From the NCBI RefSeq assembly GCF_036373705.1, contig NC_089857.1, positions 32,098,284-32,162,283 on the forward strand: a DNA stretch of 64,000 nt. The letters are read 5' to 3'. Below the pieces are notes generated by a model, which saw only the letters and a list, made by a program, of their open reading frames with translations, made no database searches and was not told the DNA's origin. Position 1 is the first letter of the stretch. Each line of letters begins with the position of its first letter. Source of the stretch: Amia ocellicauda. Its lineage: Eukaryota; Chordata; Actinopteri; Amiiformes; Amiidae. The translations under genes and the position numbers were made by a program. Below, in pieces: positions 1-9,849 of the stretch.

Positions 1-93
1 GACGGAAATCACTGGTTTTCTTCAAGTGAAAATGATCAATGATAGAAGAGTGGAAACGCATGTCACCCAAACGTTTCCAGTTTTCTATCAACT
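1..93 (-). CDS. CDC20B: Candidate internal exon of CDC20B (partial at window edge)
   Basis: Reading the minus strand from 93 down to 1, an acceptor (TTTATTTACAG) is followed by about 30 open codons that include ENWKRLGDMRFHSS and HFHLKKTSDF. The second stretch resembles the FHLKSSGD segment just before the WD40 repeats in mammalian CDC20B. It lies on the right strand, downstream of CDC20B exons 1-2. The exon continues past the window start, so its donor cannot be seen. The similarity is short and recalled from memory; treat as tentative. Confidence 0.35.
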
Positions 94-236
94 CTGTAAA
101 TAAACCATTCTCTTTAGTATAAATCTCAGCTGCCTTGTAATATGATGCTGTGAGTGTTGTGTCGTAGACAACACAGCTCTGCCCTTCTTGCCTCTCCACC
201 CCTGCATTTGCAGCTGCTGCCGTCTCCCCCACCAAG

Positions 237-1769
237 ATGGAGCCCCTTTCCGCATATCCTCTGAAATGCTCGGTGCCAAAAGCAAGAATGTTCATGGTTT
301 TGCTCACAATGACGATATGCACGGCGGGGTTATTTCTAATGCAGAACAAACTTTTCAAAAAGAAGAAGGTTATAGATTTTTACTCTTTGCAAGTCCGGGA
401 TATGAAAGGGAGAACCGTTTCCTTGGAGAAGTATAGAGGGAAAGTAAGTTCCAAATGCATGCATTAGTATGCATGCTTTCCTAACATTGCAGTCATGTTT
501 GTGTTTAATCGAGGTATTTAATGGGTGATACGTTTCTCTGAATGTAAGAAAAACATACGGAAAGTACTGTACGTTTCATTTGAAGTTATTGCTTATAATG
601 GCCAATCTGGGTGTGCAACGTGGAAAAGTCTCGTTTTAAGTGAACCACCAACATAACCTTGTAGCCTTGCAGCTGTGTATTAGTTGTGTTGTTTTTGTTT
701 CTCCCTTTGCTTGTTTATAGAAGCTGATTTTGTGATTATGATGCATAAAACACTATATTTTATTTTAGATATATGCATTATTAATCAGAGGAGGAGAAGT
801 AAGATCAGCAATAATAATTATTATAATAGTAAGTAGTAGTAGTAGTAGTAACTTAGATATCTACATAGTTTTCGTTTCAGTCTGCATTGTTACCTCACTG
901 TCACTGTATATAATGGTCATTTATTGGAAGAAGACCAGGAAGAAGCTCGTTCAGTGGCATTTCTCCTCCTTTCTTTCTCCCCAGGCGTCTCTGGTTGTAA
1001 ACGTGGCGAGTCAGTGCGAGCACACGGAGCGCAACTACAGAGCCCTGCAGGAGATGCAGCGGGAGCTGGGCACCTCTCACTTCAACGTGCTGGCCTTCCC
1101 CTGCAGTCAGTACGGGCACAGCGAGCCGGGCACAGACCGCGACATCGAGTCCTTTGCCAAATCAAACTATGGCACCACTTTCCCCATTTTCAGCAAGATT
1201 AAGATCATAGGCTCAGAGGCCGACCCTGCTTTCAAGTTCATTACAGGTACCGTGCATACAACAGTAGTAGTAGTAGTAGTAGTAGTGTTGGTAGTCAAAC
1301 ATTTGCTAAGTTTTTCATATTTTATAAGAAAGAGATCTTAGGCTCCTTGTGTATAAAGGCCTGTTACAGTGAGGTCTCTCCCCCATATGCAGTATTTCAC
1401 TAATTCCTGTATCCTGCAATTATGGAATGATGTGCTAAATGTGGCAGGGTTAGCTAAGAGGCTTTTACAAGGGAGATGCAGGTGTAGGTGTGCAAGAAGA
1501 ACATAAAACAAACACAAGCCTTGAAGGGGTGATGGAGCTGGGATATTGTGTTTCTGAATATATATTTATCATGCCTCTTTAATACTACTTTTTTTATTTG
1601 GACAGATTCGATCAAAAAGATCCCGAAATGGAACTTTTGGAAGTTTCTCGTTAACCCCGAGGGACAGGTGGTGAAGTACTGGAAGCCCGAAGAGCCCATG
1701 GAAGACATTAAACAAGAGGCGGCCGCTTTAGTGAGGGAGATCATCTTAAAGAAAAGGGCAGAGCTTTAA
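237..1769 (+). CDS. GPX8: Glutathione peroxidase 8 (GPX8), complete, 3 exons
   Basis: Type II membrane, ER-resident peroxidase of the thioredoxin fold, involved in oxidative folding and ER peroxide handling. Coding exons are 237-443, 985-1246 and 1606-1769 with GT-AG borders and compatible phases (0, then 1), giving 210 aa against 209 in human. The start follows CCAAG and gives the family N-terminus [13 protein letters not shown] hydrophobic anchor covers about residues 18-36 ([14 protein letters not shown]). The active-site region [12 protein letters not shown] keeps the cysteine of the family; FPCSQYG and the [12 protein letters not shown] motif with the conserved Trp follow. The C-terminus ends in RAEL, where mammals have the KDEL-like KEDL. 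Introns 1 and 2 hold AGT microsatellites. The gene lies antisense to CDC20B, as I recall for mammals. Very likely correct. Confidence 0.95.
829..850. repeat. AGT microsatellite in GPX8 intron 1
   Basis: Uninterrupted AGT repeat. A second AGT run occupies 1263-1286, in intron 2 just after the exon 2 donor. Confidence 0.85.
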
Positions 1770-4235
1770 CAGCTTACCCTTGACCTCAATCGATGAACAA
1801 CTTGTGCCTTTTTCACTGCGTCACACAAGATCTTGTGCCTTAATTTGCTCACCAAACAGAGTTATATTTTTTACAGGAGTTGCATTTTTCACATTTCCGC
1901 TCATGGCATTGTTTTTCTTTGGAGTATTAACCACAGCCACATGCATAGATAACCTCAAACAATTCAATGTATACCTGTTTAGCAGGTGCTCACTGCTTGA
2001 CATTTTGATCAGCTTTTTATCTCTTTTGTTGTCATGCATGCAAAGTGAGGGATTATGTGTCCTAGACTATCCCATTGAATTATCACTAGTTTAAACTCCT
2101 CTTTTGCATTGAATTTCAGAGTCATCCAAAAATACATTTCTGCATGATGCACTACAGTCTTGAAGAACAACCTTGACAAGGCCTTGGACTGTTAATCATT
2201 ACATTATCGACAGGACAGAGATAAATATCTTATTTATCTTATGCTAAAAGAAGTCAGGGGTCTTGTTTAGTCCATACTGGCTTAAGGACCATGTCTCTGC
2301 AGAAACTGAAAAGGAGTGTGACCTTTTGACCTTTTGGTGTTTGTGGGGATACACCATTAAGTTGATTATAACTACTAATTGTTTGTGGTTGTTGTATCGT
2401 TATATTGTACATTTGCAGTTGTAAAATTGGAGGCATGTTTTTTTCAGGTCAGACTTTATAAAAGTTGTTTGTGTGTTGTAGGTGGGTGGTTGAAACCTAA
2501 GGTACAGATAAAAGTGTTTCATTTATAGATGTTTGTAACCTTGCATTACATAATTTGATACACATGAAAATTATTTGATACCATTGGTAATTTGCAATTT
2601 GTTCCTAAACATTTTCACTCATCAATAACATAAATATTGTGTCTGATGGATACAGGTTAAATGAGTTATGGCATCACATGTCTAAAGTTTGTAAAGATAT
2701 GGTTCAGTCTAATCTTTGCCAAAACTCTGTAGTGTTATTGCATAAATATACCTGATGCTGGCTTTATTTGTAGTGAAGATACTGTGACATTCAATGACAT
2801 ATAAGTACTGATAAGCAGGTGTAATTTAATTGTAATACCTACTACTTTTAATAACCAGAAAGGGTTTATCCCCAGATAGAGTTGCTACATTTAATCCATA
2901 AGGAAATGGTTACTTTTCATATTAGGCCTAGACTGAATCAAAACTTTGACCTGCCAATTAACTGCAAATGACAAATTTGTCACTATAAAGATGCCACTTT
3001 ATACTTCTAATAAATAATAAATGGATAGTGTCTGAGTTTGTAACATTTAATTTGTAGGTCGGTCAAAAATGTGATTTTATGCAGGCGTAAAGAAAGGATC
3101 ATGCTGGATTTTTTTACATTACACTACAATTATCAAGAGTGCTTTAGTATTACATTCCACTTCAAGAAAAACAAAGGTGACATATATCTTATTTTTATAT
3201 CAGTTATGAAAGTTGAAATTGTGATATAAAGTGTATTGTGTAAATTAGAACTGTATGTGACCTTTTTTGTACTCTGTTAATATACAAAAGACCCAGTATA
3301 TTTTTAAAGTTTCAGTTTATAAGTAAATGTCAGGTTGTTCTTGTTTTTCAATAAAATACAATAATTCATAATTATCTCCATGTAAGCCTAACCTTTATAA
3401 ATCAAAGACGGATACACTGTGAAGTAAACCCAAACTGAATCATTGTGAATTTCTATGCCATGTTAAAAGATGGATAATTCATGAGTAACAGTGCTGTAGC
3501 TTGTTGCTAAATTAAACAGGTCTAGAATGGCCAAACCACATAACATTTATACTTTATGGAACCCTCTTCAAATAAAAAAATACATTCAAATGATCATGAA
3601 TGTGTTTGGAGTTTTGTCAGATAAAGCCTCTTTGGTATTGTCTCAACCTTAGGTGTTGCATAAGGAGGCTCAAATACTTTTTTGGTGGCTGTCCCTAAAG
3701 CTTTAATTTCAGCCCTATTAATATGTTGAGCTTGGATAACATGATAGGACTAACCATACATGTCTTTTGATTTTCAACTTCTGAAGGAACTCTTTCACAG
3801 CTTCAAAATTGATGTATGTCACTGTGACCAGAGAATTTATGACCACAAGAGATTATTTTCTGCTCCAATATTTTTGATACACTCTTCAATCTATAATGTA
3901 ATGAATAAAATACAGTTGCCCATCTTAAAATAAAGATTGCTCTACTATCCAAAATAAAACTTAACATTTCCAAATGTACCAGTCAATAGTGTGTCTAGAA
4001 TTATATTATACCATCCAGTATTTTCTACCAACAAATAAAACATTCAGCTTTCACAAATAATGTATTAACATTCTCCCTCACAAAGTAAAAATGTAACTTT
4101 CATATCTGTTTTTAACAGTGAAAATGCATGCATCTGCTGTGGTTTGTGTTTTTCAATATGAAAATTATAATATAGTTTTGAAATATTTACAATATCAACT
4201 TTATCATTCAACATTTATTGTTTAAATATATAGGT

Positions 4236-4297
<62 letters not shown>

Positions 4298-4825
4298 TCA
4301 TCTTAAAATCTCAGTACTTTCTAATATTCACTTTTGAGTCCAGATTAAATGTATAAGTTTATTTTTCCAGAGACTTCTCGCTAAGGAAAAATTAGTAGTT
4401 GTTCAGTAACCAGGTAGTAATCTGCAATTAGCAGGTGGGTTAAAATTTTGATTTCTTAACATAATTATTTTTACCATTTTGCTGCTCTCTTTTGTGGGAA
4501 TTTGCAAATGTCTGTACTTATTTTACACGTAATTTTGTCACAGGTGATGAATAATTATGAGCCCATACAGTGTATTCATGAGATTTGAATTAGCATTTAT
4601 TATTGGAACCACAATTCATTCCTGTCCCGTTGTATATTATTAATATTTAAACTGACAAAAGCTATGAGGCACAGTGTCACTGGAATTAACATAAAAGTAT
4701 TCCTATTGTGATGCCATTTACATGTGGTATGGCCAATTGAATCATATGCATTGTAGATATACAGTATTGAAACTCATGTAGTCAATTAAGTCATTAAGAA
4801 AAGTTGTCTGGCATGTACTGATGTG
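1770..4825. other. GPX8 3' UTR and CDC20B intron sequence
   Basis: AT-rich sequence with no convincing coding exon on either strand. AATAAA signals that could end GPX8 transcripts occur at about 3008-3022 and 3350-3355. A long AT repeat lies at 4238-4294. On the minus strand it would be intron of CDC20B. Exon 3 and later N-terminal exons of CDC20B were looked for here and not found with confidence. Confidence 0.5.
4238..4294. repeat. AT dinucleotide microsatellite
   Basis: About 28 perfect AT units in the intron/3' flank of GPX8. Confidence 0.95.
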
Positions 4826-4882
4826 GGAGTGCATGTAGCTGCTGATCTATACGTGACAGCCAGCTAACACTACACTGCCTTA
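4826..4882 (-). ncRNA. mir-449: miR-449 family hairpin, copy 4 (last in transcription order)
   Basis: On the minus strand the 5' arm reads AAGGCAGTGTAGTGTTAGCT and continues GGCTG, carrying the miR-34/449 seed GGCAGTG and the family tail TTAGCTGG. After a loop of about 10 nt the 3' arm (CAGCAGCTACATGCACTCCC) pairs back imperfectly. It is the most degenerate stem of the four and lies 1.3 kb from the others, separated by LINE debris. Same strand and same host intron as the other copies. Confidence 0.75.
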
Positions 4883-5222
4883 TCATTACACACGGTTTTT
4901 GGCTGTCTTTATTGAGGATTTTCAGCACATGTCTGTACAACTACAGTTCTTCGTTACAGCAGCATACAGAATCAATATGCAGAAAATCCCAATAAATCAC
5001 CACAATGATGAATATATGCATTTATATATGTATTTAAATGGAAAATGTACTGAGATTAAAAGGTCTTGCGTAAAACAGTATATTTTTCTATCAACCTGCC
5101 ATTTTAACATTTTCACTCTTTCAATGATGTCACATATTTGTGTTTGTTCTCTGATGCATTCATTTATTTTTCTGTCTCATTTTGTTATACATATACATAC
5201 ACATTTACATGATTCCTTGTTT

Positions 5223-5577
5223 CGTCCGCAGTTTCTGTATCATTTTTGCATGTAGTGACCACATTTCACAACCATAAGTGAGGACTGGTAGTATGCATTC
5301 ATGAAATACTTTTCACTTCTGGTAAATGGGTCGATTATTTGCTTTCAATTGCATGCTGTTTCCAAATGCACTCCATCTGTTAATCTACTTCAATTATCTT
5401 AGTTTGCATAAAGCTGTTAAACATGACTTTGGCAGTTTTCTTGCTTGAATCTGAGAGTTCTGGAGGGTTCTGAAGACCTGCACCTTCAAATTCCAAAACT
5501 CTTGGATGTAAGTAAGATGCAAATAAGAAAACTGGACTCAAAATGAATTTGAGTAAGATCAAAATCATATTCAACAA
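5223..5577 (-). mobile_element. Degenerate LINE piece, reverse-transcriptase C-terminal region
   Basis: The minus-strand translation contains KVMFN, then after an apparent internal deletion GWSAFG-like and CILPVLTYGCEMW, typical of the region after the reverse-transcriptase domain in RTE-like non-LTR retrotransposons. Stops and frameshifts show it is dead. Family assignment is by motif only. It lies in the CDC20B intron between miR-449 copies. Confidence 0.6.
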
Positions 5578-5603
5578 CTTTGCAAAAAACTAAGAAAAGA
5601 TAC

Positions 5604-6062
5604 CTGAAGAAGTCAAGTTATATCTAGCTCAGAAATTAACACAGATAGAGATCTTATGAAAGAAATCAAAAGAAGAGTGAAGTACATTTGTAAGAAATTG
5701 CACTCTACTGAAAGAAATTGTACCGATTTGCTGTAAAGGAAAAGTATACTAGCACTGCTCACTTATGGGTCTGAAACCTGGTCATTAAACACAAAAATGG
5801 TATAGAAACTGAAAACCACACAAAGGACCATGGAAAGATGTATAGTTGGAATAACACAAAGAGAAAAGAAAACATACACTAAATGGATCAGAGAATAAAC
5901 AAAAATATGTAAAGTCACTGAAATCATTGAAAGAGTGAAAATGTTAAATGGGCAATGGGCTGGACATATTGCAAGAAGACCAAAGACAGAGAAAAGAAGC
6001 TATAGAAGGGATCCCAAGAGATACAGAAGACGACAACATAAAGGATAGGAAGAGTAAATAAA
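5604..6062 (+). mobile_element. Degenerate LINE piece in the opposite orientation
   Basis: The plus-strand translation (with stops) shows EINTDRDLMKEIKRR, then ALLTYGSETWSLNTKMV, then RTMERCIVGITQREKK and NGQWAGHIARR. This is the same C-terminal region of a non-LTR retrotransposon as the piece at 5223-5577, but inverted. Both pieces contain the LTYG(C/S)E segment, so this is two copies or a rearranged insertion and not a simple 5' inversion. Confidence 0.65.
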
Positions 6063-6202
6063 ACAATTTAAGACTATCTATATGGCATAATTTAGTTTAA
6101 TTTATTTGAATATGGCAACTCCATTCTTACTGGAATCGCTTTGGTTCCCCATGAAGTAAAATGTAAATTCTATGTCAGTTTTGGTTGTTATACTATGAGC
6201 AG

Positions 6203-6266
6203 CAAGAGGGCAGTAGAAACGTAAGCTGGTGAAAACAACAAAACCAGCTAACGTTGCACTGCCTTC
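6203..6266 (-). ncRNA. mir-449: miR-449 family hairpin, copy 3
   Basis: The minus-strand 5' arm is AAGGCAGTGCAACGTTAGCT followed by GG. The 3' arm, CCAGCTTACGTTTCTACTGC, pairs along about 21 nt across a loop of about 12 nt (arms at 6243-6263 and 6208-6230 on the plus strand). The seed GGCAGTG is intact; the next base is C where the other copies have T. The 3' arm resembles miR-449a-3p, which supports a real precursor. Confidence 0.85.
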
Positions 6267-6325
6267 CAGCCACACACACAACCACAGAGTAAAGCGTTCT
6301 AGATGGTACTTAACTGTTGCGAAGT

Positions 6326-6394
6326 GTGCAGTTAGATAGCAGTTGAAATGTAAGCTGGTACCATTTTCACAGCCAGCTAACGTTACACTGCCTT
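6326..6394 (-). ncRNA. mir-449: miR-449 family hairpin, copy 2 (miR-449a/b-like)
   Basis: The minus-strand 5' arm, AAGGCAGTGTAACGTTAGCT continuing GGCTG, matches miR-449a/b through the seed, the next T and the TTAGCTGG tail. The 3' arm, ACCAGCTTACATTTCAACTG, pairs well across a loop of about 10 nt (arms at 6370-6392 and 6338-6359). It starts about 130 bp from its neighbours, as expected for a tandem microRNA cluster processed from one intron. Confidence 0.9.
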
Positions 6395-6479
6395 ATAACC
6401 AACACACAGCAGTAAGGAGACGAGTCCTCCACATCCTCCGAACAATCTTCAATGCTCTTTGATGACGCTCTTGCCTTGC

Positions 6480-6548
6480 AGCAGGTGGCAAAGTAGTAGC
6501 GGCTGCTACAGACAGACACAGCAGCCAGCTAACAGTACACTGCCTACC
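6480..6548 (-). ncRNA. mir-449: miR-449 family hairpin, copy 1 (miR-449c-like)
   Basis: The minus-strand 5' arm is TAGGCAGTGTACTGTTAGCT followed by GGCTGCTG. The leading TAGGCAGTGTA and the GGCTG end resemble miR-449c. The 3' arm, TAGCAGCCGCTACTACTTTG then CCACCTGC, closes a long stem with CAGGT/ACCTG at its base and a loop of about 10 nt. It is the first copy after CDC20B exon 2 in the direction of transcription. Confidence 0.88.
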
Positions 6549-7359
6549 TGACACAGACACTCATATACTAGGCATTTGCTTTTTGATACCTCTTGTGGGT
6601 TTCACTATATCTTAGTTAGTTTGTTTTGTCTTATTGTATAAGAAATAATTGCTGCCCCCAAAAAACAAAAAACAAAACAAAAATAAACTGAATTGTACTT
6701 TACAGTTGTAAATACTCCCATTCAATAGAAAAGTCAACCATGTGTTGGTAACACACAATGGATGTGTCGACACCAGTCTGAATTTCAGTTACACTGAGTC
6801 ATTGAAAGGAACAATGTGGAGTGGAAGCAGTAACTGTCAGACACATAACAACCAGCAGCGATACACTGACATACTGATAAAAAGAGCTTCTGCTCACAAG
6901 AAAATGTCAAGGATTTGAAAACATAATGTATTTATCAATTTACTGGTAGGACATGTTGTAAGAAAATATACTCAATTTGAACAAATCCATGCATTCACTT
7001 GTTTCTTAATCATACTTGTGATTTAAGTTACTTAAATACTGATGTGCAACTAATTTAGTATGGATAAAATGTATTCATCAAAGTCTAGCCCTAAATGTAC
7101 GTGACTGATTTAGACCAATTTTAACAGCTAAACATCAAAACTATTAATGAATGTTTGTGCCAGTATTCACCCATAGTTTCACACAGTCCATGTGCTCATG
7201 CAGCTTAAGTCAATATTACAATTCTGATATATTCTGCCTCAATATATCTTTGCTAAGAATGTGATAAATAAAACAACTGACATATTACACTACATCTATG
7301 ATAGTCATTGTCAGTCATCATGTAATAAACTGTTGCTTTATCCTTAAATATAATCTTAC
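6549..7359 (-). other. Remaining CDC20B intron 2
   Basis: AT-rich intron between miR-449 copy 1 and CDC20B exon 2. No further hairpin with the GGCAGTG seed and no coding exon was seen. Confidence 0.5.
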
Positions 7360-7639
7360 CTTCCTCATCCTGAATGGATAGTGTCTTCTAGTCCTGGTGA
7401 AATCTTTAGCAAGTATGCTCATAATGGTCTCCTGTATAAATGCAAAATACATTTTTTTTGTTTGTTGGAGAAATAGTATTAAGTTGAATACATCATGCTG
7501 TTGTAGTCTACATAGTCTCCCTGATCTGCTGAAGCCAACTTGAAAAGATTAAGATACTTCCAGTGGATGTACTTACCCATCTCATGGCATCCTCAGTTTT
7601 GATCTTAAAACGTGAATATCTCTCCAGCTTCCAGTCCAT
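7360..7639 (-). CDS. CDC20B: CDC20B coding exons 1 and 2 (5' end of the gene)
   Basis: CDC20B is a WD40 protein related to the APC/C activator CDC20 and is expressed in multiciliated cells. Exon 1 (7639-7577, 21 codons) starts MDWKLER and ends at a GTAAGT donor. Exon 2 (7431-7360, 24 codons) follows a TTTATACAG acceptor, reads ETIMSILAKDF, and ends at GTAAGAT. Mammalian CDC20B begins MEWKLER and continues with an ESIMRVLSKDL-like segment across the same junction, so start, frame and splice phase 0 all agree. The WD40 exons must lie beyond the left window edge. A trinucleotide repeat starts about 15 bp upstream of the ATG. The intron after exon 2 hosts the miR-449 hairpins. Confidence 0.88.
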
Positions 7640-7653
7640 AGTAAAATAAATAT

Positions 7654-7654
<1 letters not shown>

Positions 7655-7705
<51 letters not shown>
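7655..7705. repeat. AAT microsatellite just upstream of the CDC20B start
   Basis: About 17 perfect AAT units, in the 5' UTR or proximal promoter of CDC20B. Confidence 0.95.
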
Positions 7706-7707
<2 letters not shown>

Positions 7708-7879
7708 CAATAAATGTTACTTTGTATATAAGCAGAAAAACGTGACAAGTATTAGGTATACTTTGTCTTTTGAAGCCCAGACTCCCTTTCCATACAATTC
7801 AAGTCCCCTCTGACCTCCCCTGAGCTTGACTATCCTCACCTCATCATAGATACCTTTAAATATGCACTAGGGCGCAATT

Positions 7880-8090
7880 CAGAGCGGGAATTACTCTGCC
7901 CTCCACCTGATTGGTCGACACACAGGCTTGCGTGACAGCCAGGGATTCCCTCTGTGGCGTCGAGTCTCCCAGCAACTGCGCCACGCCGCGGGTCCGCACC
8001 GCACAGAGCGCCAGCCCGCCGAGCTGCGCCGGGAGCATTGCGTGTGCGAAAAGCGCGGGGACGCAACTGTGCATTCACCACAAACCAATT
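7880..8090 (-). promoter_or_regulatory. CpG-rich putative promoter of CDC20B/miR-449
   Basis: A GC- and CpG-rich island of about 200 bp in AT-rich surroundings, 240-450 bp upstream of the CDC20B ATG. It contains an X-box-like RFX site GTCTCCCAGCAAC (7964-7976; the right half AGCAAC is perfect), an E2F-like GCGGGAA (7884-7890) and an inverted CCAAT box (ATTGG, about 7910). These factor classes fit multiciliated-cell genes: RFX2/RFX3, and E2F4/5 with multicilin. Open frames in the island are by-products of its composition. Promoter function is inferred. Confidence 0.6.
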
Positions 8091-8306
8091 CAACACTAAC
8101 GTCTCATTATTAGTAGCCTGCCCAACATACAGAGAACTGTCCTCTTGAAAGATTTAGTAGTAGTTCTTGTTGTAGAAGTATAAGGATAAGGGCGTCTGGC
8201 AATAGATATATAATAATGAATAGCCTAATATTTTGTATTATTATCATCAAAGCAATTATACCGTTTTATCCTAATAAATCATGCAAGCATATAATCCTGC
8301 CAACAG

Positions 8307-8307
<1 letters not shown>

Positions 8308-8378
<71 letters not shown>
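8308..8378. repeat. ATT microsatellite
   Basis: About 23 perfect ATT units. Confidence 0.95.
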
Positions 8379-8466
8379 GGCAGTGGAAGCATGCATGCAT
8401 GATTTAGGCTACTAGGATATCACTGTAGCATTTTGTATTGACATAGAAACCCCATTAATTTTTCAT

Positions 8467-8476
8467 AGTAGTAGTA

Positions 8477-8539
<63 letters not shown>
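8467..8539. repeat. TAG/TAA compound microsatellite
   Basis: Four TAG units pass into about 20 TAA units. With the ATT run 90 bp away it forms a near-inverted pair of A/T trinucleotide repeats. Confidence 0.9.
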
Positions 8540-8543
<4 letters not shown>

Positions 8544-9660
8544 GAAATGCATACATGTATAATACGTGTAATTGATCAATTAGACAAGTCATATAACATT
8601 GTTTTGGTTTGTTTCCCTTTTGCTTATTTGGTGTTCTGAATCTAGAGAATGTATCTACTGTCGTCAATTAAGTAAATTACAGTTTTGAAAACGTTAGACC
8701 TTTTTATAAGAGCTTATCAACAGTATTTAAAAATATCTGAATACATATAATTTATCTCTAATCTTCTACCGTGTGGCAGAGAGATCTGCATCCACCCATT
8801 ACAGTACCAGCCTTGCCACCTGCCATTTCCATATGTCTGCTGCTGCAGTACAGCACTCACAGGCCCCGCCGCGGGCTGGAGACAGGTGCTTTCAATGGGG
8901 AACAAACAGATGCTGCTCTTTAAAAAGAAAGGAAGAAAAAATAACGGATATAATCTGAAATAGGAACATTGAATAGAATTCAATTTTTTCTGGGTTGAGT
9001 TCGATTAGTATCCTGAAGCTCTATAAAAATACTTTAATCTGAGGTAAAGTATATGAGAGAGAGAGAGGTATTCTGCATTAGTTTATTTCAGATTGTACTT
9101 ATTATGAACATACTGTATTCCACTAAAAACATGTCATTGCACTCCTACAAAAGACTGCGGTTTAAGAGAAAATCATACCGATTTCAACAGATTACCATTA
9201 TTCATAAAACACAAAAACAATAGTAGTAGTAGTAGTAGTATTTTTATTTTACTTATAACAATTAAAACATTTACTTGCACATTACTATGATTTTATATTA
9301 TTTATTTTTAATCACTGCTGATTTACTTGGATTTAGGCCTACTTGTCCTATCAGGATTGCTTAAACCAAGTAACTGGATTATTTGAATTTCTCATATGTG
9401 AATTACAATTACTGCTGGAGTGCATTGCTGTTTTCTTGCCTTCTTAGATCAAACAATAACGAGTATTTTTGTTTACTGCACATAAGTAATAGATTAACAA
9501 ATATTGTACATTACTAACAATTACATGGACACTTTTTTATTTCATTTTTATTTGTACTTGTTTTGAGTAATGTTATTCATTTAAGAACAAACAAAGTGTT
9601 ATCCTTCCTTTAGAAGGCGTAGTATTTAATGCAGCTTTGTCTGGATATTGATTTGATGAT
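8540..9660. other. Intergenic, no gene seen
   Basis: AT-rich sequence with a short moderately GC-rich patch (about 8790-8900) and a TAG repeat at 9221-9240. No splice-bounded coding exon was found. Confidence 0.4.
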
Positions 9661-9664
9661 TTGA

Positions 9665-9845
9665 TGTGCGCTGTCCTGGCGGCCGCAGTCTCCAGTGTTT
9701 GCCCGCAGTTGCAGGTTGCCATGGCTGACTGTGGTCGAGGGGCGCAATGCCGGGAAAGTGGCGTGAAAGTGGCGCATGTGGAAGCGCCCTTCTGCGGTAT
9801 TGGCGCTGGTTGGAAGTCGTAACGGTCAGACCTGTCAATTACACA
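9665..9845. promoter_or_regulatory. CpG-rich element with X-box-like motif
   Basis: GC-rich island of about 180 bp with several CpGs, GGCGC cores and GTTGCCATGGCTGAC (9715-9729), whose left half and spacer match the palindromic RFX X-box while the right half is imperfect. It lies 2 kb upstream of CDC20B and could be an enhancer or alternative promoter. No coding exon of a known protein could be read here on either strand. Confidence 0.4.
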
Positions 9846-9849
9846 TATT

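Noticed and set aside
2254..2436. Minus-strand frame with a GVSPQTPKGQKV stretch, vaguely like the Thr-Pro region of CDC20B exon 3
   Set aside because: No clear acceptor or donor and only two or three shared residues; it lies in the GPX8 3' UTR.
6203..6548. Tandem palindromes first read as a MITE or repeat array
   Set aside because: The arms match miR-449 5p and 3p sequences on one strand, there is no target duplication, and they sit in the known host intron.
7836..8113. Several overlapping open frames on both strands in the CpG-rich island
   Set aside because: Open only because of GC composition; no family similarity or splice signals. The region is better read as the CDC20B promoter.
8216..8667. 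Poly-Leu and poly-Ile frames
   Set aside because: Translations of ATT/TAA microsatellites.
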